A stretch of 64,000 bases of DNA, taken from contig NZ_CP016170.1 of the NCBI RefSeq assembly GCF_001676705.1, forward strand, positions 1,736,001-1,800,000, read 5' to 3'. This document shows positions 50,352 to 58,912 of the stretch, piece after piece (positions within the stretch are counted from its first letter, which is position 1; each line of letters opens with the position of its first letter). The notes below the pieces were generated by a model, which saw nothing but the letters and a program-made list of their open reading frames with translations, was not told the origin of the DNA and made no database searches. Origin of the DNA: Bordetella bronchialis (GTDB taxonomy: Bacteria; Pseudomonadota; Gammaproteobacteria; Burkholderiales; Burkholderiaceae_B). The translations under genes and the position numbers were made by a program.

Positions 50352-51065
50352 TCAGTTCCGGTTGCCGCCGCTGAACGCGCTGAGCAGCACCAGCAGGTTG
50401 GAGAAGACGTTGTACACGTCCAGGTAGATGGCCAGGGTAGCGGAGACATAGTTGGTCTCGCCGCCGTTGACCACGCGCTGCAGGTCCACCAGCATGAAGG
50501 CGGAGAAGATGACGATGGCCAGGACCGAGATGGTCAGCATCAGCGCGGGCAGCTGCAGGAAGATGTTGGCCAGCGCGGCCACCAGGATAATGATGGCGCC
50601 GGTGAACAACCACTTCTGCATGTTGGACAGGTCGCGCTTGATGGTCGTCGCCATCGTGGCCATGGCCGCGAAGACCACGGCGGTACCGCCGAAGGCCGTC
50701 ATGATCAGCTGCGAACCGTTGGACAGCCCCAGGACGAAGCCGAGCAGGCGCGAAAGCATCACCCCCATGAAGAAGGTGAAGGCCAGCAGCAGCGCCACCC
50801 CCAGGCTGGAGTCCTTGTTCTTCTCGATGGCGAACATGAGCCCGAAGGCGCCCAGCAGGAAGACGATGGCCGACATGCCCGGGCTGGCGCCCATGACCTG
50901 GTTCAGTCCGGTGTACAGGCCCACCGCGGCACCCAGCACCGTGGGGACCATGGACAAGGCCAGCAGCCAGTAGGTATTGCGCAGGACGCGGTTGCGAACC
51001 ACCTCGCCCGGCGCGCCGGTGTAGGTACCGGCGCGATTGAAGGGTGAAGGACGATAATCGTTCAT
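50352..51065 (-). CDS. Bax inhibitor-1/YccA-family inner-membrane protein
   Basis: The 237-residue protein has seven hydrophobic helices after a short polar start (MNDYRPSPFNRAGTYTGAPG). RNTYWLLALSMVPTVLGAAVG and DLQRVVNGGETNYVSATLAIYLDVYNVF are typical of the UPF0005/BI-1 group. The DVYN aspartate matches a proton/calcium-leak residue. E. coli YccA protects against FtsH over-digestion. Single gene with its own terminator. Confidence 0.92.
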   Translation of the reverse strand: MNDYRPSPFNRAGTYTGAPGEVVRNRVLRNTYWLLALSMVPTVLGAAVGLYTGLNQVMGASPGMSAIVFLLGAFGLMFAIEKNKDSSLGVALLLAFTFFMGVMLSRLLGFVLGLSNGSQLIMTAFGGTAVVFAAMATMATTIKRDLSNMQKWLFTGAIIILVAALANIFLQLPALMLTISVLAIVIFSAFMLVDLQRVVNGGETNYVSATLAIYLDVYNVFSNLLVLLSAFSGGNRN

Positions 51066-51234
51066 GTGACGAGCTCCTGATAGGGGCCATTCAGCGATGG
51101 CTACGGTGCTTTGACGCGATCCGATGCTGACAGTTCCCTGAATTATAAAGACGTATGAACAAAGATTAACCCAGCTGGTCCGCCAGCGGTAGTGCCGGTG
51201 CGCGCTGGCCTGGAACGCCGTGGCTTGGGGCGCG

Positions 51235-51501
51235 TCAGCCCGGTCGCAAGCGCCGCACCACGCGGTCGACGAGCGCCGGCAATTCGGCCTCCAGGGACTG
51301 CCGGACGTGCGCCATGGCCTGGTCCAGCGCCAGCTGGACGGTATGTTCGAGTTCCGCCTGCAGGGCCGCGCGCAGGACGGGATCCGGCGGCAGGGCGGTG
51401 GCGGGCGGGTCCACCACGTCGGTAAGGATGGGCGGTTCGTTGATGCTGTCGATCTGGTGCGTCAACGTCGGGATGGCGGGGTCGGTATCGCGATAATCCA
51501 T
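51235..51501 (-). CDS. Small conserved-looking hypothetical protein
   Basis: The 88-residue acidic protein begins MDYRDTDPAIPTLTHQID and has a Pro-rich middle. A probable amphipathic helix follows (RAALQAELEHTVQLALDQAM ... SLEAELPALVDRVVRRL). There is no signal peptide or cysteine. GGAGGAA lies just before the ATG and codon use matches the neighbours, so the gene looks real. It is downstream of holC with a 42-base gap. I do not recognise it; the helix suggests oligomerisation or a small regulatory partner. Confidence 0.68.
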   Translation of the reverse strand: MDYRDTDPAIPTLTHQIDSINEPPILTDVVDPPATALPPDPVLRAALQAELEHTVQLALDQAMAHVRQSLEAELPALVDRVVRRLRPG

Positions 51502-51543
51502 GATTCCTCCTCGAGCGGCCCTGGCGCCGGGCGGCCCCCGATG

Positions 51544-52005
51544 TCAGCGGGCGGGCTTGGCGCCGATGGCGTGGCTGTGCGGGGTTTCCCCCTGGGCCAG
51601 ATAGGCGCGCCAGCGCTGCCGCGCGGCGGGGACGTCCTCGCCGTCGGCGGAGACGATCTCCAGTATGCGCGGAAAAGCCTGGTAATTGGGCGGGCAGTCG
51701 TCGTCCAGGTTGAGCAGCCAGGGCGCGGGCCGCTCGCCCGGTGCCGGCGCGGCGGGCACCGCGGCGGACGGATCCGCCGCGGTCAGCACCACCGGCGTCT
51801 CGGCCGCCAGCGGGTCCGTGGCCAGCACATGGGGCACGAAGGAGATATCGTCGAACGCCCACAGCATGCGGTCGAAGGCATTCAGACGCACCGGGTCGGC
51901 GCAGTAGACCACCAGCGGCTGGCCCGCCAGGTATTGCTTGCGCGCCACCTGGCAGGCGGTGCGCAGGCGGTCCGGGGCGCCGAAGGCAAAGTCGATGCGG
52001 GCCAT
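51544..52005 (-). CDS. holC: DNA polymerase III chi subunit
   Basis: The 153-residue protein opens MARIDFAFGAPDRLRTACQ and has VVYCADPVRLNAFDRMLWAFDDISFVPH, a core of HolC proteins. The acidic and Pro/Ala-rich middle is an expanded loop. PWLLNLDDDCPPNYQAFPRILEIV matches the conserved later half. It links the clamp loader to SSB at the fork. It lies 33 bases after pepA, the usual pepA-holC order. Confidence 0.92.
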   Translation of the reverse strand: MARIDFAFGAPDRLRTACQVARKQYLAGQPLVVYCADPVRLNAFDRMLWAFDDISFVPHVLATDPLAAETPVVLTAADPSAAVPAAPAPGERPAPWLLNLDDDCPPNYQAFPRILEIVSADGEDVPAARQRWRAYLAQGETPHSHAIGAKPAR

Positions 52006-52038
52006 GGCGGTCGGGGCGCGGCGATGCGGGGCCCGGCG

Positions 52039-53553
52039 TCAGATCTGGTTCAACAGATAGTGCATCAACAGCGGCACGGGGCGCGCCGTCGAGCCTTTTT
52101 CCTTGCCGCCGCGCCAGGCCGTGCCGGCGATGTCCAGGTGGGCCCAGGGATAGGCCTTGGCGAAGCGGGACAGGAAGCAGGCGGCCGTGACCGCGCCGGC
52201 CGGGGGCCCGCCGATGTTGGCCATGTCGGCGAAGTTGGACTTCAGCTGTTCCTGGTAGGCGTCGTCCAGGGGCATGCGCCAGGCGGTGTCCAGCGACTCG
52301 CGGCCGGCGCGCAGCAGCGCATCGGCCAGTTCGTCGTTCTTGGAGAACAGGCCGCTGTTGATGCTGCCCAGGGCCACGACGCAGGCGCCGGTCAGCGTCG
52401 CGATGTCGACGACGGCGGACGGCTTGAAGCGTTCGGCGTAGGTCAGCGCGTCGCACAGGATCAGGCGGCCTTCGGCATCGGTGTTCAGGATCTCTATGGT
52501 CTGCCCGGACATGCTGGTGACCACGTCGCCCGGCTTGTTGGCCTTGCCGCTGGGCATGTTCTCGCAGGTGGGGATCAGGCCGACCACGTCCAGGGGCAGC
52601 TGCAGTTCGGCCAGGGCGCGGAAGGCGCCCAGCACGCTGGCCGCGCCGCACATGTCGAATTTCATTTCGTCCATGGTGGCGGCCGGCTTGATGGAGATGC
52701 CTCCCGAGTCGAAGGTAATGCCCTTGCCGACCAGCACGATGGGGCCGCCGGCGTCCTTGGCGGGCTTCTTGGCCGCCGGTTTGCCGGCATGGCGCAGCAC
52801 GATGAAGCGGGGCGGTTCGTCCGAGCCGCGCGCCACCGAGAGGAAGGCGCCCATGCCCAGGGCTTCGATCTGCTTGCGGTCCATGACCTGGACCTTCACG
52901 CTTTTGTAGGCGCGCTCCAGCTTGCGGGCGGTTTCGCCCAGGTAGGTGGGCGTGCACAGGTTGCCGGGCATGTTGCCCAATGTGCGGGCCAGGTCCATGC
53001 CGTTGGCGATGGCCCCGCCTTCGCGCAGGCCCGCCTGGACCTGGGTGGCGTCGCCGCGTTCGATGCAGTGGACGATCTTGCGCAGCCTGGGCCGGGCCTC
53101 GCGGTCCGGCTTGCCGAAGCTTTCGTCGTAATGGTAGGCGGCGTTGCCCGCCGAGATGGCCGCCAGTCGCGCGCGGGCGCGGATGGGGCTGCCTTCCAGC
53201 GGGATGGAAACCAGGGTGGAGACGCCTTCGGTCAACTGGGCGCCGACGCAATACGCGGCAAAGGCCTGTTCCGCCGCCGCATGGGTGCGGGGCGAATATT
53301 CGTCCTGTTTGCCCAGGCCCACCAGCACGATACGTTGCGCCGCGACGCCGGGAAGGGCGCGCAGCACCAGTGTGCTGCCTTGCTTGGCGCGGAACTCGCT
53401 TTTGACCACGGTGCGAAGCGCGCCATTGCTGGCGCGGTCGATGATATCCGCGGCGGGGCTGAGGACGCCTTCGGCGAAGACCCCCACCGCCAAGGCGGCG
53501 GTCTTGACCTGGTGCAGGGAGGCGGTGCTGTGTGTGCTAAATTCCAGTGACAT
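52039..53553 (-). CDS. pepA: Leucyl aminopeptidase (cytosol aminopeptidase, M17)
   Basis: The 504-residue enzyme starts MSLEFSTHSTASLHQVK. The two-metal site lies in LVGKGITFDSGGISIKPA and MKFDMCGAASVLG, with NTDAEGRLILCDAL and its arginine also in the active site. E. coli PepA trims peptides and acts as a DNA-binding factor in Xer recombination. Divergent from lptF, the usual arrangement. Confidence 0.96.
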   Translation of the reverse strand: MSLEFSTHSTASLHQVKTAALAVGVFAEGVLSPAADIIDRASNGALRTVVKSEFRAKQGSTLVLRALPGVAAQRIVLVGLGKQDEYSPRTHAAAEQAFAAYCVGAQLTEGVSTLVSIPLEGSPIRARARLAAISAGNAAYHYDESFGKPDREARPRLRKIVHCIERGDATQVQAGLREGGAIANGMDLARTLGNMPGNLCTPTYLGETARKLERAYKSVKVQVMDRKQIEALGMGAFLSVARGSDEPPRFIVLRHAGKPAAKKPAKDAGGPIVLVGKGITFDSGGISIKPAATMDEMKFDMCGAASVLGAFRALAELQLPLDVVGLIPTCENMPSGKANKPGDVVTSMSGQTIEILNTDAEGRLILCDALTYAERFKPSAVVDIATLTGACVVALGSINSGLFSKNDELADALLRAGRESLDTAWRMPLDDAYQEQLKSNFADMANIGGPPAGAVTAACFLSRFAKAYPWAHLDIAGTAWRGGKEKGSTARPVPLLMHYLLNQI

Positions 53554-53606
53554 TGAAGGCGTTCCCGTATGCGTCGATAATTGGCGATTATCCCGCATAT
53601 TTTCCC

Positions 53607-54743
53607 ATGTCTCTATTCAAACGATCCGTCGTCAGCGAGATCACGAGTCACGCTGGCGTTGTCTTCTCCACCCTGGTGGTGGTCTGGCTCAGCGTGCTGC
53701 TGGTCCGGCTGCTGGGCGAAGCCGCGGGCGGCACCATCGGGCCCGATGTCGTGCTCGGGCTCGCCGCATTCTCCACGATCACCGCCTTGCCCACGATCCT
53801 TTCCGTGGCGCTGTTCATCGCCGTGCTGACCACGGTCACGCGCAATTACCGCGAATCCGAAATGGTGGTGTGGTTCGCCAGCGGCCTTTCCCTGGCGGAT
53901 TGGCTGCGGCCGGTGATGCGCGTCGCCGTGCCCGTGGCCGTGATGGTCGCGGTACTGACGCTGGTGGCCTCGCCCTGGGCCTATCGCCAGATCGGGGAAT
54001 ACCGCCAGCGTTTCGAACAGCGTTCGGACCTTTCCAAGGTGACCGCCGGACAATTCGGCGAATCGCAGGACGGCGCCCGGGTGTTCTTCGCCGAAGAGCC
54101 GACCAGCAAAGGCGATGAACTGGGCCATGTGTTCGCGCGCGTCATCGATCCGGAATGGCTCAGCGTGCTGACCGCCGCCAGCGCGCACACCCAGACGCAG
54201 CCCAATGGCGACCGCTTCCTGGTCCTGAGCGCGGGCCACCGCTACGACCTGAAGCCGGGCTCGGCGGAATTCCGCATGTCCACCTTCGATCAGTACGGGG
54301 TGCGGCTGGAAAGCAAATCCACCGCGGATCCCGCGGCGGAGGCCCGCGCGGCCGCCGAGCGTTCCAGCAAGGCCCGCAGCACGATGCAGCTGATGGAAGA
54401 CAACACGCCCAATGCCTGGGCGCAGGTGATGTGGCGCGTATCGATGCCGCTGGCGGCGCTGATCCTGGCCGTGATGGCCATCCCGCTGGGCGCCGTGAAT
54501 CCGCGCCTGGGACGTTCCGGCGACCTGCTGATCGCCGGCCTGGTGGCCCTGCTGTACATGAACCTGATCAATCTGTTCCGCGCCTGGATCGGCGATGGCC
54601 GCATCCCCTTCGGCGTGGGATGGTGGCCCGTGCATGCCATCGTCCTGGCCTTCGCCGCGTATCTGATGATGCGCAGGCTGCGCGTGAAGGCGCCGCGGAA
54701 CACCGGCGGGCCGCCGCCCGCGCCGCCCGCCGCCGCGGCCTAG
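53607..54743 (+). CDS. lptF: LPS export ABC transporter permease LptF
   Basis: The 378-residue protein starts MSLFKRSVVSEITSHAG. Three membrane helices lie before and three after a large periplasmic domain (about residues 130-270), the LptF/LptG layout. KVTAGQFGESQDGARVFFAEE is a conserved beta-jellyroll edge. Its divergent pepA neighbour supports LptF. lptG normally follows directly; here mmsA follows after about 180 bases. LptF, LptG and LptB2 pull LPS from the inner membrane. Confidence 0.9.
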   Translation: MSLFKRSVVSEITSHAGVVFSTLVVVWLSVLLVRLLGEAAGGTIGPDVVLGLAAFSTITALPTILSVALFIAVLTTVTRNYRESEMVVWFASGLSLADWLRPVMRVAVPVAVMVAVLTLVASPWAYRQIGEYRQRFEQRSDLSKVTAGQFGESQDGARVFFAEEPTSKGDELGHVFARVIDPEWLSVLTAASAHTQTQPNGDRFLVLSAGHRYDLKPGSAEFRMSTFDQYGVRLESKSTADPAAEARAAAERSSKARSTMQLMEDNTPNAWAQVMWRVSMPLAALILAVMAIPLGAVNPRLGRSGDLLIAGLVALLYMNLINLFRAWIGDGRIPFGVGWWPVHAIVLAFAAYLMMRRLRVKAPRNTGGPPPAPPAAAA

Positions 54744-54920
54744 GCTTTGCCGGCGCCACCCCGCTGCCGCCATCATTGGCGCGGCGGCACGGGCGCTGGC
54801 GCGGCCTTTTTCGTTGCGGGGTATTTCGCCCGACTCTACACTGGACCGATAATGCCCGGGGCCCGTCGCGACCATGACGGCACCCGGACCACGATTCCCA
54901 CAAGGAACCAGGAGGAGACC

Positions 54921-56414
54921 ATGAAAGAAACCCCGCGCATTCCGCTATTGATCGGCGGCGAACGTGTGCAGTCGCGTACCGCCCAATGGCGCGACGTCGT
55001 CAATCCCGCCACCCAGGAGGTGGTCGCCCAAGTCCCCTACGCCACGGCGGAGGAAGTCGACCAGGCGGTGGCGAACGCCAAGGAAGCCTTCAAGGCCTGG
55101 CGCAACAGCGGCCAGGCCACCCGCATGCGCGCGATGCTGAAACTGCAGCAGCTGATGCGCGAGAACACCGGCAAGCTGGCGGAACTGATCACCCGCGAAC
55201 ACGGCAAGACCCTGCCCGATGCCGAGGGCGAGGTCGGCCGCGGCCTGGAAGTCGTGGAGCACGCCTGCGCCATCGCCAGCCTGCAGTTGGGCGAGTACGC
55301 CGAAAACGCCGCGTCCGGCATCGATGTCTATACGCTGATCCAGCCGCTGGGCGTGTGCGCCGGCATTACGGCTTTCAACTTTCCGGTCATGCTGCCGTGC
55401 TTCATGTTTCCCATTGCCGTAGCCTGCGGCAATACCTTCGTGCTGAAGCCTTCCGAGCAGGACCCGTCGGCTTCGCTGTTCCTGGCGGAGCTCGCCCTGC
55501 AAGCCGGCCTGCCGCCCGGCGTGCTGAATGTGGTCCATGGCGGCGCGGATATCGCGCAGGCGCTGTGCGAGCACCCCGACATCAAGGCCGTTTCCTTCAT
55601 CGGCTCCACCCGCGTCGGCACGGAGATCTATCGGCGCGCCTCGGACGCCGGCAAGCGCTGCCAGGCCATGATGGGGGCCAAGAACCATTGCGTCATCCTG
55701 CCGGACGCCGATCCGGAGGTCGCGCTCAACCAGTTGCTGGGCGCCGCGTTCGGGGCGGCGGGCCAGCGCTGCATGGCGACCTCGGTGGCCGTGTTCGTCG
55801 GCGCGTCGCGGGAATGGCTGCCTGAATTCGTGGCGCGTGCGAAGCAGCTCAAGGTCAACGCCGGCACGGATCGCCAGGCTGACCTGGGGCCCTTGGTGTC
55901 CCAGGCCGCGCGCACCCGGGTGGAAGCGCTGATCCAGCATGGCGTGGAAGAGGGCGCCGAACTCCTGCTGGACGGCCGCGGCATCCAGGTGGCGGGCTTC
56001 GAAAAGGGCAATTTCGTCGGGCCCACCGTATTCGGCGGCGTGCGGGCGGGCATGAAGATCTACACGGAAGAAATCTTCGGCCCGGTCCTGTGCGTGGTCG
56101 GCGTGGAAACGCTGGAGGAAGCCGTGGATTTCATCAATGCCAATCCCAACGGCAACGGCGTGGCTTTGTTCACGCAGGACGGCGGCGCGGCGCGCTATTT
56201 CCAGAACAACGTCGATGTCGGCCAGGTGGGCATCAACATCCCCATTCCGGTGCCGGTGGCGTGGTTCAGCTTCACGGGCTCGCGCGGCTCCAAGCTGGGC
56301 GACCTGGGCCCGAACGGCAAGCAGGCGGTGCAGTTCTGGACGCAGACCAAGACCGTCACGGCGCGCTGGGCCGCGCACGGGCGCACGGTGAATACGACGA
56401 TCACCATGCGCTGA
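54921..56414 (+). CDS. mmsA: CoA-acylating methylmalonate-semialdehyde dehydrogenase
   Basis: The 497-residue enzyme starts after an AGGAGGAG ribosome site (MKETPRIPLLIGGERV). It has FNFPVMLPCFMFPIAVACGN, KPSEQDPSASLFLAELA and the nucleophile cysteine in GAAGQRCMATSVAVFVG. The ending PNGKQAVQFWTQTKTVTARW is typical of MmsA. It converts (methyl)malonate semialdehyde to propionyl- or acetyl-CoA in valine and inositol breakdown. Propionyl-CoA metabolism is also served by prpE 6.7 kb downstream. Confidence 0.95.
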   Translation: MKETPRIPLLIGGERVQSRTAQWRDVVNPATQEVVAQVPYATAEEVDQAVANAKEAFKAWRNSGQATRMRAMLKLQQLMRENTGKLAELITREHGKTLPDAEGEVGRGLEVVEHACAIASLQLGEYAENAASGIDVYTLIQPLGVCAGITAFNFPVMLPCFMFPIAVACGNTFVLKPSEQDPSASLFLAELALQAGLPPGVLNVVHGGADIAQALCEHPDIKAVSFIGSTRVGTEIYRRASDAGKRCQAMMGAKNHCVILPDADPEVALNQLLGAAFGAAGQRCMATSVAVFVGASREWLPEFVARAKQLKVNAGTDRQADLGPLVSQAARTRVEALIQHGVEEGAELLLDGRGIQVAGFEKGNFVGPTVFGGVRAGMKIYTEEIFGPVLCVVGVETLEEAVDFINANPNGNGVALFTQDGGAARYFQNNVDVGQVGINIPIPVPVAWFSFTGSRGSKLGDLGPNGKQAVQFWTQTKTVTARWAAHGRTVNTTITMR

Positions 56415-56463
56415 CCCGCGTGTCCGGCTGGCGATCGGCAGCCGGCCGGATGCGGGGCTCGAT

Positions 56464-56760
56464 TCAGATCAGTTCGCGCAGTATCTGCACCTGCAGGGGC
56501 CCTTGCAGGCGGGTCTGGAAGGCATCGACCATGGCCAGGAAATGCGCTTGCCGTTCATGGGCGGCAAGCGCTTCGCGGCTGGCCCACTGTTCGATGAACA
56601 CGAATCTGCCGGGATGCCCCGGGTCCGTATGCACGGCGTAAAGCTTGCAGCCGCTTTCCTGGCGGGTGGCGATGACGCACGGGCGGATGATGGCTTCGAC
56701 CTCTGCTTCCAGGCCCGGCCTGGCCTGGACGGTCGCGATCACGGCGATTGCTTCGGACAT
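56464..56760 (-). CDS. Antibiotic biosynthesis monooxygenase (ABM) domain protein, quinol monooxygenase-like
   Basis: The 98-residue protein with a ferredoxin-like dimer fold shows IAVIATVQARPGLEAEVEAI and CKLYAVHTDPGHPGRFVFIEQWAS, ending in HFLAMVDAFQ. E. coli YgiN of this family oxidises quinols. The quinone reductase gene ends 15 bases upstream on the same strand, so the two probably form a quinone redox pair. Confidence 0.88.
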   Translation of the reverse strand: MSEAIAVIATVQARPGLEAEVEAIIRPCVIATRQESGCKLYAVHTDPGHPGRFVFIEQWASREALAAHERQAHFLAMVDAFQTRLQGPLQVQILRELI

Positions 56761-56775
56761 GAATCGGCCTCCTGC

Positions 56776-57765
56776 TCAGTCAACGATGTCGATGACGACC
56801 TTGCCCACGGCGTGGCCGTTGTCCAGCCGTGCGTGGGCGGCCGCGGTATCCGCAAGCGTGAAGCGGGCGGAATCCACGAGCGGCGTCAGCATGTCCGCAT
56901 CGACCAGCGTGGCGACTTCGCGCAGGATATCGCCATGGTGGGCAAGGCCCTGGCCGGTCAGCATGGGGAGCAGCATGAAGATGCCGATGAAATCCAGGCT
57001 GCTTCCAAGAATGGGAACAAGGTCGTGGGTTTCCCACGCGGCGCAACTGATCAGGCGCCCGTAGCGGCGCGTCGCCGCGGCGGATTGTTCGAATACCGGG
57101 CCGCCGACCGTGTCGTAGACGACATCGAAGCCCTTGCCGCCGGTATGGCGGGCCACGTAGTCCTCCGTCGCCATGTCGCGATAGGGTATCGGTTCGGCGC
57201 CCAGCTTGGCGGCGATGCCGAGCTTTTCCGGTGTGGAGGCGGTGGCGAACACCTTCGCCCCGAAGGCCCGCGCGATCTGGATCGCGACATGGCCGACGCC
57301 GCCCGCGGCGGCATGGACCAGCACGGTTTCGTCCACGCTGACCGCGGCGCGATCGACCAGCCCCTCCCACGCGGTGATGGAAACCAGCGGCAGCACCGCG
57401 GCTTCCCGCATGGACAGCCGCGCGGGCTTCAGCGCGACCAGCCGCGCGTCGACCGCGACGAATTCAGCCAGCGTGCCCGGCCGTCCTTTTACGCCGCCGG
57501 CGCAGCCATATACGGCATCGCCCACCGAGAAACCGCGCACTTCGGCGCCGACCTCGGCCACGACCCCGGCGAAGTCCATGCCCAGGATGGCGGGCAGGTC
57601 GGGCGCTGCCGGGCCCAACTGGCCGGCCGCGATCTTCAGGTCCGCCGGATTGACGCCAGAGGCATGCACGGCGACCAGCAGTTCTCCCGGGCCGGCCTGC
57701 GGGCGAGGCAGATCCTCACGTAGCTGGCCGGGTTTGCCAAATTCGGTCGTTACATAGGCGCGCAT
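56776..57765 (-). CDS. MDR-family NAD(P)H:quinone oxidoreductase
   Basis: The 329-residue enzyme without zinc-ligand cysteines has the GroES-like start (VAVHASGVNPADLKIAAGQLG), LGMDFAGVVAEVG, and the NADPH loop HAAAGGVGHVAIQIARAFGA. This places it with zeta-crystallin-type quinone reductases. It leads an operon with the ABM protein and is divergent from a LysR regulator, with a candidate operator in between. Confidence 0.9.
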   Translation of the reverse strand: MRAYVTTEFGKPGQLREDLPRPQAGPGELLVAVHASGVNPADLKIAAGQLGPAAPDLPAILGMDFAGVVAEVGAEVRGFSVGDAVYGCAGGVKGRPGTLAEFVAVDARLVALKPARLSMREAAVLPLVSITAWEGLVDRAAVSVDETVLVHAAAGGVGHVAIQIARAFGAKVFATASTPEKLGIAAKLGAEPIPYRDMATEDYVARHTGGKGFDVVYDTVGGPVFEQSAAATRRYGRLISCAAWETHDLVPILGSSLDFIGIFMLLPMLTGQGLAHHGDILREVATLVDADMLTPLVDSARFTLADTAAAHARLDNGHAVGKVVIDIVD

Positions 57766-57817
57766 CGGGTCTGTCCTGGTTCATGGTGGAAGACGACACG
57801 ATACGGCGGCTTGCTGC

Positions 57818-57835
57818 ATTAGCAAAACGACTAAT
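57818..57835. promoter_or_regulatory. Candidate LysR operator between the quinone reductase and its regulator
   Basis: ATTAG (57818-57822) and CTAAT (57831-57835) are perfect inverted arms around eight bases in a short AT-rich island. It lies 53 bases before the quinone reductase start. Position and T-N11-A shape are those of LysR-type sites. Confidence 0.55.
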
Positions 57836-57898
57836 TTTTATCCGTGGAATTCAAAATCCGAATGCTAGACTTGCGCCTTGCGACGCATGGAGCCGCGA

Positions 57899-58777
57899 AT
57901 GGCAACGAATCAACTGGAACTGGACAGCCTGCGCGCTTTCCTGGCCATCGCCGACCATGGCAGTTTCACCGCGGCAGCGACCAGCATCGGCCGTACGCAA
58001 TCGGCCGTCAGCCTGAAGATCCGCAAGCTGGAAGACGAACTCGGCAAGCCGCTTTTCTTGCGCAACTCGCACCGCACGACCTTGACGCCGGCGGGCGAAC
58101 TGCTGCTGGGTTATGCCCGGCGCCTTGTGCGCGACAGCGACGCTGCCATCGCGCATCTGCGCACGCCGGAGGCCGCGGGCGCCATCCGCCTGGGCATAGG
58201 CGAGTTGTTCGTACCCGATCACCTGCCCCGCGTGTTGACGCGTTTCCGCCGCGCCCATCCCCGCGTACGGCTCGAGGTACAGGTCGGCCTGTCCGCCGAT
58301 CTCCTCCGTGAGCTGCGCGCGGGCGCGCTGGATCTCGTCGTCGCGAATCGCGAAGGCGACGACATGGGAGGGCGCGTGGTATGGGCCGAACCGCTGCGGT
58401 GGGTCGCCGCGGCCGATTTCGAGTGGCGCGACGACGGCCCCGTGCCGCTGGTGGCCCTGCCCCCGCAGTGTCCGTATCGGCGCATGGCGATCGACGCGCT
58501 CGCCGGCATCGGGCGCACCGGCGAAGTGGTCTACGCCTGCACCAGCCTGCTGGGCGTCGAAGCGGCCATCGCGGCAGGGTCCGGCGTCGCCATACTCGGC
58601 CAGTCCTCCCTGCTGCGCAATCCCGGCCTGCGGGATATCGGGCATCGTCTGCCCGCGCTTCCGGTTTGCCAGATCGCCGTATTCGGTGAAGCCACCGCCG
58701 ACCACGCTGCCGCGCGTGGATTGGTGCGCTTCATCGAGGACAGCCTGACCTCTGAATCTTCGCTGCTGAAGATCTAG
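57899..58777 (+). CDS. LysR-family transcriptional regulator
   Basis: The 292-residue form starts MATNQLELDSLRAFLAI, with GGAG six bases upstream. The DNA-binding part is SFTAAATSIGRTQSAVSLKIRKLEDELGKPLF. The effector domain has IRLGIGELFVPDHLPRVLTRF. It is divergent from the quinone reductase-ABM operon and probably controls it. The CGxA-type cysteine seen in OxyR is not evident, though an inducer such as a quinone is plausible. Confidence 0.9.
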   Translation: MATNQLELDSLRAFLAIADHGSFTAAATSIGRTQSAVSLKIRKLEDELGKPLFLRNSHRTTLTPAGELLLGYARRLVRDSDAAIAHLRTPEAAGAIRLGIGELFVPDHLPRVLTRFRRAHPRVRLEVQVGLSADLLRELRAGALDLVVANREGDDMGGRVVWAEPLRWVAAADFEWRDDGPVPLVALPPQCPYRRMAIDALAGIGRTGEVVYACTSLLGVEAAIAAGSGVAILGQSSLLRNPGLRDIGHRLPALPVCQIAVFGEATADHAAARGLVRFIEDSLTSESSLLKI

Positions 58778-58880
58778 TCCCCAGGTAGGCCTTCTTGTGT
58801 CCGCCCCCAGCCTACCGCCTACGGATGCGCAGGGCAGAAGCATAGAATTGAAAGTAATTTAGGATTATTCCCTTATTACT

Positions 58881-58886
58881 TATAAT
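58881..58886 (+). promoter_or_regulatory. Putative -10 element of the CysB-type gene
   Basis: TATAAT lies 26 bases before the ATG in an AT-rich stretch. TTTAGG at 58858-58863 is 17 bases upstream and is a poor -35. CysB-type genes are often weak and autoregulated, which would fit. Confidence 0.4.
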
Positions 58887-58912
58887 TGGATTCCTTCAAC
58901 GGGATCCGCTTC

